In this document: in pieces, positions 26,701 through 35,542 of the stretch
Layout: every line of letters begins with the position of its first letter
How positions within the stretch are numbered: the first letter of the stretch is position 1
Source of the DNA: Apostichopus japonicus
Lineage: Eukaryota > Echinodermata > Holothuroidea > Aspidochirotida > Stichopodidae
Direction of reading: 5' to 3'
Length of the DNA stretch: 64,000 nt
Assembly (NCBI RefSeq): GCF_037975245.1
Contig: NC_092563.1
Location: forward strand, 20,795,594-20,859,593
Notes under the pieces: generated by a model
What the model saw: the letters and a program-made list of their open reading frames with translations, nothing else
The model's database searches: none
What the model was told of the DNA's origin: nothing
Position numbers and translations under genes: made by a program

Positions 26701-27160
26701 ATCTAGTTTAAAGAAAAGTAGCTACTGCTACAGGGCTGACTTTTGTCGTAACATAAAAGTTATTGAGAGAGAGGCTTTGATGAAGTCCATTTGCCTTAGT
26801 TCAATTATAGCACGTGACCTATAATTAAGTCAACTTTTGTTCAATTCTTGTTCCGTAGTAAAAACTGTTCAAGTGAATTTGTTTCCTTGTGAAAAAAGTG
26901 CTGAACACTGTCTTGGTATTTCCTGTTATACTTCACGGATGACGTTCGGGATGTGACGATGGTAATGTGAAACATCTGTCCTAAAAAAATTGACTTCAGT
27001 ATTGAATTTCTAAAAAATTCATGGTATAAATATTTGAGGTTTTAATTTAACTATTTTGCGAATGTTCATTAACTCAAAATTCAAAAGTAAGGAGACACAA
27101 ATGAACTTTCAGTAACATTAATAATGTTGTTTTATAGTTAATGTTTTGCCTTTCCATAAT
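23750..27160. other. Intergenic region, no gene recognised
   Basis: No exon with family features was found on either strand. Short open frames here are AT-rich and look like chance. A G-rich patch lies at 25625-25650. Confidence 0.45.
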
Positions 27161-27169
27161 TTGAAGCCA

Positions 27170-27690
27170 TTGCAACTTTATCGAGGATAAGGTGGTATAC
27201 CCAATAGTATTAACAAGTGGTGATTTAACCAGGAATGAGGTAGCAAATTCTTTAATATTAACCAGGATAGTAGTCACATCAATCAGGAAATGTTTAATTT
27301 AACCAGGAAAGAGGTGGAATACGTTTGATATTAACCAGGACAGTATTGGCACCAGCCAGGAAATGTTGGTTTAATTAACCAGGAAAGAGGTGGAATACGT
27401 TTGATATTAACAAGGATAGTAGTCACATCAACCAGGAAATGTTGGTTAATTTAACCAGGAATGGAGTGAAATACCCATTGATATTAACCAGAATAGTGGT
27501 AAAATCTAACCAGGAAATTTAACCAGGATTTCTTGGCTATTTCTACCAGAATTTGGTTAAAATCTCATTCACCAGTAAACCTGGTGAAAACAACCAGGAT
27601 ATGGAGGGCGGCATACAAATGCAGCTCTTGCTAAAATTTCACCAGTTCCTGGTGAACTTTCACCAGGTTGTTTTTAGAGTGTATATGTGT
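27170..27690. repeat. Irregular AACCAGG array, probable transposon subterminal region
   Basis: About 15 copies of AACCAGGAA or a close variant recur at irregular 25-60 bp spacing, often with GATATTAACCAGGA and GGTGGAATACGTTTG. The block ends at CACCAGG, CCTGGTGAA pairs and then TTTTTAGAGTGTATA, which resembles the terminal sequence of DNA transposons. No transposase frame is present. Confidence 0.5.
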
Positions 27691-28297
27691 ATATGTATAT
27701 GTGTATGTGTGTAAGGTCAACAGTGTGTGCAGCTTACTTTCAATAAGCATGCCCAGCCTTGCAATCTAGACCTGGCTTTAAAGTTCTCAGTGTGATTATA
27801 TTAGACTATTCACATGACGACCGGGTCAATGTAATTTGTAAAGGTTTATTGCTGTATTTGAGTGTCACATGACATCTAAGGGGAAATGAGTGAAATTTCT
27901 ACATAAGTCATTCCAAGCCATTTAGGCCCTTGTCCAAAGACACTTTATCAAAATGATTATGTCAAGTTTTGGCTAGTTCAGGAATGAATTAAAAAACGGT
28001 TTACTCTTAATAAACAACAGTGTTAACACTGTGCCTCTTACTTTGGATTACTTTTTACTTACACAAAAGAGTAAAACAGAAAGTCGATCTTAATGTTGGC
28101 TATTAGAAGACTAAGTTACTAAGTCAGTTGCAATACTGCATCACTGAACACCTGTTGGCATTTGGTAAATAGGCATATTATAGAATGAAGCAAAATTATT
28201 TTCCTCCCTGCCAACCTCCTATATTTGCAAAATATCTTTCACAGGTCTGGCATATGCAGATGACACTAGTGCTGCAGCACGTGTGCTGTGAGCTTTA

Positions 28298-28568
28298 ATT
28301 AACCTAGCGTAAGGGGTGATGGCTGATAGGGATTCTACCGACACATTACACAAAGGAGGGATTACATGTCCTACCGCTTGGTTCAGAGTTTTTTGCTGTA
28401 AGTTCTCCTTGCCCTGGATGATCTCGATTACTAAGTATTCACTCATAAGTATTGAAACACTGAAACAAGAGTCAGCTTTGCAATCTCATGTAATCCCTCC
28501 GTTGTGTGATGATGTATCGGTAGAATCCCTATCAACTATTACCCCTTATAAGCTCGACTAATTTAGGA
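28298..28568. mobile_element. MITE-like inverted-repeat element upstream of HYR copy 2
   Basis: The left arm (28298-28370) and right arm (about 28484-28568) are inverted copies of each other. Shared blocks are AGGGGTGATGGCTGATAGGG versus its complement, GATAGGGATTCTACCGA, CACAAAGGAGGGATTACATG, and about 110 bp of unique DNA between. The same element is in the orphan inverted locus at 8974-9215, so it is part of the duplicated block. Confidence 0.6.
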
Positions 28569-28975
28569 TTAATACGATTCCTACGATTTTAAATGAGGGC
28601 GCACTTAAGGAATATCTAGTGGCTGTTCTTGATCATTAAAAGTTCAAAGGTTGCCGCGCGATTTGGGAATTCCAACATTATATTTCTTATCGAGAGCGTC
28701 GGAATGCAAATGTCATTAGATTCTTTAATGTTATTTATCTCCTTGTTCGTCGATCGCTAAAGGTGGACAGTATTACCATCAAATAGACGTTTCAAATGTT
28801 TCTCAATGGGGATATTTTATGCTGTTGTTCACGAAAGTCAGAATCCAACAGTCAATAGATTCTTCGTTTTAAGTTCAGTATAACTTTTTGATATAGGCCA
28901 TCACACAATATATCAAACCAAGAGCTGTCAAGAAATCTGAGTTGCTTCACAGGAGATAACGCGAATTATTTCACC

Positions 28976-31900
28976 ATGGTAAGTTTTTCCATTGCCATTC
29001 TCTTGTTAACGTACTGAAATTTCAACGGTCATAAGTAGGACGAAATCAATTAGATAATGAACGTTGTTGTCATTTTTAGCTGTATTTATAACCGATTGGA
29101 TATAGGCCTGTACATGCTTGCCTAAATCTGCGTATTATTTTATAGAGTTGGAAGCTAATGTATAACCTGAGAGTTGTCAGGGCTTCACTGGGTGTAACTT
29201 GTAAACTATAGTGCATTGTTGGCAGAGCTATATGGACAAATATAAAGTTATCATAGAATTTCCGCACTGTATTCGGTAGTCTTAAGCAAGCTTCATCATA
29301 TTCAGTAATAGAACATCCGGTGGCACACGTATATGCTATATATTAATTTCTCCGTTGAATTATACACTTAATTCGTCACTTGGTGACTAGAGTATAGAGA
29401 CAACTGACATGACTTATCCGTGATATTGTAGAAGTGTCAAAGATTATTTCCTTTATCATGCAAATGAAGTTCAAAATAAGTTTGCATCGATATGTGTAGC
29501 TGGTGATTATGTTTTTCTTTGCTATATGTTTGTTATTCTCTTTGGCTCATATAAAAGCAGGGAGCCATTATGTTCAAGTCATTTTGCTATATAGGTCTAG
29601 AGTTACATTAATCGCCTCCGTTTTATTTATGGACGGATCACGCTTTGCCTCTTACGAGATGTGTCCCTATATGTTTTCTATGTGTTGTTCTATGTGTTGA
29701 TTAAAGTCATATACGGAGGTGTATACAATAGGATGCTGCTGTGACTTGGTCAATTCTATGGCACCTATAGGTTTACCCACCCTTACTGATTAGATTTTGA
29801 ACTAGAGTACAAGGTTTTCCATATATTTCTATACGGCTTAGATCAGCGTCCATCTCCCAGAAAATGTTGGTCATGCATCAATAGTCTATTCCACCCGCTA
29901 CCTAAACACTTTATCGACGGTATAGAATTTCTCTTAAATTCTGCAGCTGAATTAAACGTTTATTTCCATGCAGGTGCAAGTAATTTCTTACGTTTTTTCT
30001 ACTTCTCCTTTTCTTATAGGATGCCTTCTACCAGATCATATTTGCTATCGCACTATCAGGAATTTCATGTAAGCATATGCCAAAATATGTTTTCATCTTT
30101 AAGTTGCTTTCGATGTTTTGTTTTTGTGACAGCTAAAGGGAAGGTTACATTTTGTATAAAAATTGTCATTTGATTCTTTAACTTGGTGAGACTTGCAAAG
30201 ATTTGACTAACTACCTACATGTAACAGCTCTGAAGGTGATAATTTGGTAGGCTATATTTGTCCATTGTAATATACATAAAAGGAAAATTCCTGCCCTCCC
30301 CCCCCCCCCCCCCCTCCAAATAATTATACTAGCGTTGACGAATTTCGTTAGTTTTAGTCTAGTTAAATTTGATTTTCAAACATGTGGTTCAATTAATTTA
30401 ATTCTTTCATTTCCATCATTTGGCTATCGCGAAACATCCTTTTAAAGGAAATTCGGAATTTCATTGAGTGAAATCAAATCATACAGAAGTGTTTATTTTG
30501 AACAACTATTGTTTAGGTAAGTTAGGCTTAAATGCTGTCAAAACTCAGTTACTGCATTAAAGGAAGCGTCATTCATCCTGGAAATAAAAAATAAATAAAA
30601 ACAAGTTTATACCGCTCTGGATATTCGAGTTAAATTTAAGAATTCAAGAATATCAGCTGGGTTGGGGAGGGCGCGGGAGGGGCTCTAGATGTCAATCCGT
30701 GTCATGCCAAATTATTCCTAGTAAAGTGCGACATTCCTTCGAAAGAATTATGAACAAGTTATTTGTCTAAATGGAACATCTATAGATGTTTCTAGCGTTA
30801 ACAAATGGCTTATTAAGTTACATGCAGATAATTCATTTCTCCATGATTATTATGTACTGCCGTATATTGTTAGACCTGTCAAGTTTACTGCATGCAAATC
30901 AAAAATGAATGATTCTTGATCCACTTTTGGTGGACGTAAAGGGGTAGAGGTCGGCCGAGAATAAAGTCTATATCCCCATTCAGAATCCTGAAATTCCAAC
31001 GCATTACATAGGCCTGTGTATGTATCCTTTTCTTTTCTTTAATGGATTTAATGTTTGATAACAAATTAGTCGTTACTAGAAATCTATCTTACACATTTCA
31101 TCTATAGCCTTGGCAATCGAAAATACACTCACCTTCACAACTTGTCCTAGCGACATGACTTTTGTAAACGCCGATAAGAACAGTTCGCTCGAAGTTGCTC
31201 TGGATGAACCGGTAGTCGAACACAATAATGATACAACCTTCAATATCGTGAAAGACAAACCGATTGATAATAAATTTGATTTTGGGTGCACCAGAGTGAC
31301 GTATACCGCAACTGATGATGCCGGAAACACATCAGCTACCTGTAGTTTTCTCGTCTGCGTTGGGTCATTTTCATGTAAGTTGTTCGTATTTAAAATGTAC
31401 GCATAATCATTGTCTTTATAGTAACACTGTGATCATTGCAGGTTGCATTTTCTATACAACTTTTACTTTTTTGCAGGATGACCCATTAAACAACGAAAGC
31501 TCATTTATTATACCATTAGTGATACAACCTGTAGGCTATTAGGACAGATACTCAAATGCTCACAAGAACTCGATAGGAAATATATGACTTTTCATAGCAT
31601 GAAATCTGATGTTGATATGAGGTTCAAATCACACGTTTTGGTCAAACTTATTATAACCGGTAATTAATTATTAATAAAAGGATTCACATGAACATTTAAG
31701 ACTGCACCCTGAGGATATGATCCTTTAAATATCTGGGTATCATGAAAGAGATTAAAAAAACAAGACTATTATGACCTCAAATAATGTGACTGTTTACATG
31801 CAATGCAGTCAAGTTTGCCAAGGACAAAATGGCGTTGAATGGTATCCAAGGGCTTCCTGTTGATCATATTTGAAGTTAAAAGGACATTAATATTAGACAG

Positions 31901-33585
31901 CATAAGGAGGTGAAGTCACCATCACCTCAGCATCCAAAGAGCATTTCATAGAGTTAAGCTTATTTCAAAGGTGTATACATTGATACCCTAATGGTTATAT
32001 GTAAACATTATTGGCGATAAGATTCCGGTTAGGCGTTCATGTCTTATGTGTTATTTGATGATGATGGATAATAATTTGACCATACCAACAAATCCTCTGA
32101 ATATCACTTAAAATAAGGTCCCATTTGATCAAATTAAGACAAGGGCCTTCTTCGCGATTTCTTTACCTAATTAAGTTTGATGAGTGCATATTTATGTCAT
32201 GTTTAGATTTTTTTTTAAACCAACACCGGCGTTAACCTATTCGTAAGCAAACTTCAAACCAACTTCGAAATAATTTAAATAACAATTTAAGCACTAATTT
32301 AATAAATTAAGAACTTTTGCGGTGTTTAGCACTTCTTTTAGGTATGTATTGCGAGAACAAACGACTGATTCACCTCTAACCCTATAAATGAGAGAATGGG
32401 AATATTCATGTTTATGATGAACAGTAGGCTATAAGTTACAACTTTTAATACTATGCTTAGCTTATAGTGGAATCCATACAACCAATAGTATATAGTCCTG
32501 TATATAGGAAAGGACCACGTCTTCTGAACATCACGTGACCTGAATATCAATGCAGGTAATCTTCTATACAAACATTCAAATTTGGTTTTCAAGGTTCATA
32601 AGTGTAATATAACAAGCTATTTTAACACTCCCACGTAATATTTTTTTATTATTACTTGAAACTGTCGAACTGTCTGTTATACTGTCAATATTGAAATAGT
32701 TATAACCATACCTCAGAATGTTTGCATTCCTTGCGCTGTTTACCAGTATGGCTATTGCAAATACTATACAGTGAGTGGGCCTGAAGTTTCGATCCTAGCA
32801 GGATCTTCTTCAGAGGCTGAGATTTTTCGAACGTCAGGCCCACTTACTTGTACACATTCTCTTACACAGGCTATGAAGTGGATAAGCAGTTTGCTAACAC
32901 TTTTTGCTTTAGTTTTACTTTGAAAATACTATACCGTAGAGAAGTACAAAGTCAATGCGTACAGGCTTGTAACAGAACGAGACAGTCACGAAGAATGTCT
33001 GTAAAATTCCAAACATTGTTTTTATAATGAGAAAGACACTGCTTTTACAAGAGAATCAAATTAAAGCCTTGTTTTAAAAAAAATGCCACACAGGATAGTC
33101 TACAGGGTGGGGAAGCCTAAACAACTTGATCCACTCTCAAACCTGCAGCTTTCTTACATTAATAGTACTGTGTGATCATGACGTGTGTTACGACTAGTGA
33201 GATACCATATCAGTGGCTTGCGGAAAATTATGATTATGATTATGATTACGTTTACGATTGCGATTACGATTGCGATTACGATTGCAATTACGAATACGAT
33301 TACAATTACGATTACGATTAAAAATATGAATATGTTTATGATTATGATGATAAGGATTAGGATTAGGAATAGGAGAAGGGATGGGAATAGGATTTGAATG
33401 ATTATGATTATGATTATGATTTAATTATGATTATTATTTTATTTTTTATTATGATTATTATTTTATATGTATATATATATTTCTGTCTCATTTCAGTTAC
33501 ACCTGCTGGTATATTGGTGATAATTGCAGTTGCAGTTGTGTTTGTCACCGTAGGTTGTGTCTACATTACTTGCAAGTGCCTGTGA
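28976..33585 (+). CDS. Small single-pass membrane protein with one HYR domain, copy 2 (complete)
   Basis: Four coding exons: 28976-28978 (the start codon alone, TTTCACCATG followed by GTAAGT), 30020-30068, 31108-31374 and 33497-33585, giving 135 aa. Order: Met plus DAFYQIIFAIALSGIS signal core, HYR domain (FTTCPSDM, then GCTRVTYTATDDAGN, CSFLVCV), helix TPAGILVIIAVAVVFVTVG, and tail CVYITCKCL. The domain has two possible N-glycosylation sites, NSS and NDT. The start is chosen because its phase 0 donor fits the next exon and gives a textbook signal peptide; the same exon 1 is preserved in the inverted fragment at 8830. A possible AATAAA lies at 34103-34108. The protein would be an outward-facing plasma-membrane protein of unknown ligand. 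Compared with copy 1, changes are almost all amino-acid altering, and it has one extra Ser codon (GNTSAT). Confidence 0.88.
29061..29624. other. Sequence present in copy 2 intron 1 but absent from the orphan copy
   Basis: The inverted fragment runs directly from the counterpart of 29060 to that of 29700. These 560 or so bases are therefore an insertion in copy 2 or a deletion in the fragment. No gene or repeat family is recognised in it. Confidence 0.4.
32718..32770 (+). other. Cryptic signal-peptide-like exon in HYR copy 2 intron
   Basis: An ATG opens MFAFLALFTSMAIANTI, a credible signal peptide, and runs to a GTGAGT donor in phase 2. It lies between the HYR and transmembrane exons. Splicing to the exon at 33497 would read that exon in a different frame, giving a Cys-rich tail (CWYIGDNCSCSCVCHRRLC). 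No evidence of use exists in the sequence, and the ATG is not conserved in copy 1. Confidence 0.25.
32774..32844 (-). repeat. Inverted-repeat hairpin with hammerhead-ribozyme-like core (copy 2)
   Basis: The inner block is identical to the one in copy 1: on the minus strand CTGAAGA, GATCC-tgcta-GGATC, GAAAC. The outer arms pair AGTGGGCCTGAAGTTTC with the CGTCAGGCCCACT side. The loop and the right arm have small indels relative to copy 1. Confidence 0.5.
33228..33440. repeat. GATTAC/GATTAT hexanucleotide microsatellite
   Basis: Degenerate GATTA(C/T) and GATTG(C) units run for about 210 bp just upstream of the transmembrane exon of HYR copy 2. Copy 1 has only a short ATTATT stretch at the equivalent place. 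Confidence 0.85.
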
Positions 33586-34196
33586 TTGACTGAATTCTCA
33601 ACCTCTCAAATTTTCAACTTCTCAACGTCGATAAACTAGGCCCACCGCTTTAACCTACTACTTTAGTGAGAAGTAAACCATTCAACATCAGAGGCTTACA
33701 AATAAAAGAGGCTGGAGTAATCAGTCTATCTCAAAGAACAGCGAAAAAAAAAATAACTCTGTTTGAGAAATACTGTGTCTTAAAGTAGCCTATTCCTTCA
33801 AATATTAATGACCATTCCGCATGCACATGAAAACTCGTCGAAATGACATTTGAATATGCACCCTTTTAATTCAACTGCCTCTGTCATTTGAATAGAATCG
33901 CACAGTAGATCGGAGGAAAACTAAGGCTGAGGAAGTGACTTGTCCATGCTCGTTTCCTTTGCTAGGCTGGGCGAAATGATTACGTAACAAACAGGCTAAT
34001 GTTCCAGACTAATAACCTGGAAAGGTGCAGAAGTCGCCGGTGGCGAAAAACTGAGATCTACTTAGGCATAAAGTACTTAATTTACAAATTGTTGAGACAT
34101 TAAATAAATGTTCATTTTCATATAGATTTATACTGTGTAAACTTTAAGGGCAAGCACCACACTCTGAGCTCTATATGACAACCTGCCAATCAAAAA

Positions 34197-34256
<60 letters not shown>
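34197..34256. repeat. TA microsatellite
   Basis: About 60 bp of uninterrupted TA, followed directly by SINE-associated repeat sequence. Confidence 0.95.
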
Positions 34257-34735
34257 CAGAGAAATATAGAACAGTGAAAAAACTTCACCGGGGTTCGAAA
34301 CCGGTAAGGAAGGTCAAAATTCCCCTGTAGGCGTTTGTCACTTGTATCGCACAATGCTAGCTCAGTTTGGTGACACATTTTGCCTTACTCTATAGATCAA
34401 ACATGATGCTAACCAACTCGAATAATTTGTGATTCCTAAAGCCGGATCTCGAAAGAGATACTTTGAACAGACTCTGTTAAATGAATTGGAAATAAACGAC
34501 AAAGGCAAATGAATAAAGTACATAATTGAAACTGTAGTGAGTTGGAAAATCAAGAACAGTGAAAATACTTCCAGCCTCCACCGGGATTCGAACCCGGGCC
34601 TCCCGCTTTATATGCGGACACCCTAACGACTAGGCTATGGACGCTGATTGTATGTCCAGAGGTTCTAAACCGGTAAGGAATGTCGTAATTCCACTGTAGG
34701 CGTTTGTCACCTGTATCGAACAATACTAGTTCTGT

Positions 34736-34736
<1 letters not shown>
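34257..34736 (-). mobile_element. tRNA-derived SINE with composite flanking repeat, copy B
   Basis: The minus strand carries a full tRNA-like head at 34644-34574: A-box-like TAGCCTAGTCGTTAGG, CCGC-ATATAAA-GCGG anticodon arm, and B box in CCGGGTTCGAATCCCGG with a perfect T stem. The acceptor arms pair at 6 of 7 positions. The body with CACTGTTCTTGATTTTCC follows down to about 34500. The regions 34257-34500 and 34656-34736 are also found around the copy at 44.9-45.3 kb, so a larger composite has been copied. No CCA-ready gene context is present; it is read as a SINE, not a working tRNA gene. Confidence 0.75.

Positions 34737-34811
<75 letters not shown>
34737..34811. repeat. TA microsatellite
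   Basis: About 75 bp of TA repeats directly adjoin the SINE composite. Confidence 0.95.
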
Positions 34812-34813
<2 letters not shown>

Positions 34814-35542
34814 AACGTCACTTCCCTGTCTGATGGGACAATCTTTAAAGATGGGGTTGTAGAAAAGAGAGTTTCGACAACAAAGATGGTAATGGAGAAG
34901 ATATTCAAGTGTCCGTTGCACAGTGGTACCGTTTATTAAATCTTCCTATAGAATACAAGGGTCATTAAATATTGTGCTCAGAATATACAGCTCTTATAGT
35001 TATCCTGACATTGCGCAGAACGTAATACAGGAAAAATATAAGAGGTTCTTGTTTCTTATCTTCTTCTTTTTTCTTATTTTTTGATTATAGTGTTCGTACG
35101 CTCGACCATATTGGCATTACTTGCCCAAGTGAACGATACCTACATGACTAGACGTTGAAACTTAAAGTTTCATATAGTCTCTGTACATTTGCAGTTTCAG
35201 AGGCTAGCTGCGCAGGCAACTGATTCTAAGCCTGTCACGGCGCTCACAAGCGCCCTCACTTTGTAGGTACCTACATGACTATATACTTCCTGGTGTGTTG
35301 TCCGCCCAAAAAGTAACACCATGAACACCGACAAGTTATACTAATACTGCAAGCACTCAACGCGCACTACAATACGGCGTATTCCCAGGCAAATGCAGTT
35401 CTACTTTGTATTATTTTTCATAAACAGACAAATATAGAGTGGTGTCGTGGAAGACGAGCGCATTTCTACCGTTGTAGCGATTGCATATAGGTCATTGCTA
35501 TCCACCAAATGAGATTTTTTTTTGGGTTGAGACTATGGTACA

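Larger units (their letters stand above)
29625..34135 (+). repeat. Segmental duplication, right copy (HYR locus 2)
   Basis: This is a direct copy of about 682-5345. The conserved start reads TATGGACGGATCACGCTTTG and the end follows the AATAAA near 34103. It differs by small indels, a longer C run near 30299 and a GATTAC-type microsatellite at 33228-33440. Confidence 0.85.

Noticed and set aside
34574-34644. Functional tRNA gene on the minus strand
   Set aside because: The same head occurs at 12.1 and 44.9 kb attached to the same SINE body, and the other heads are broken. It is a SINE head.
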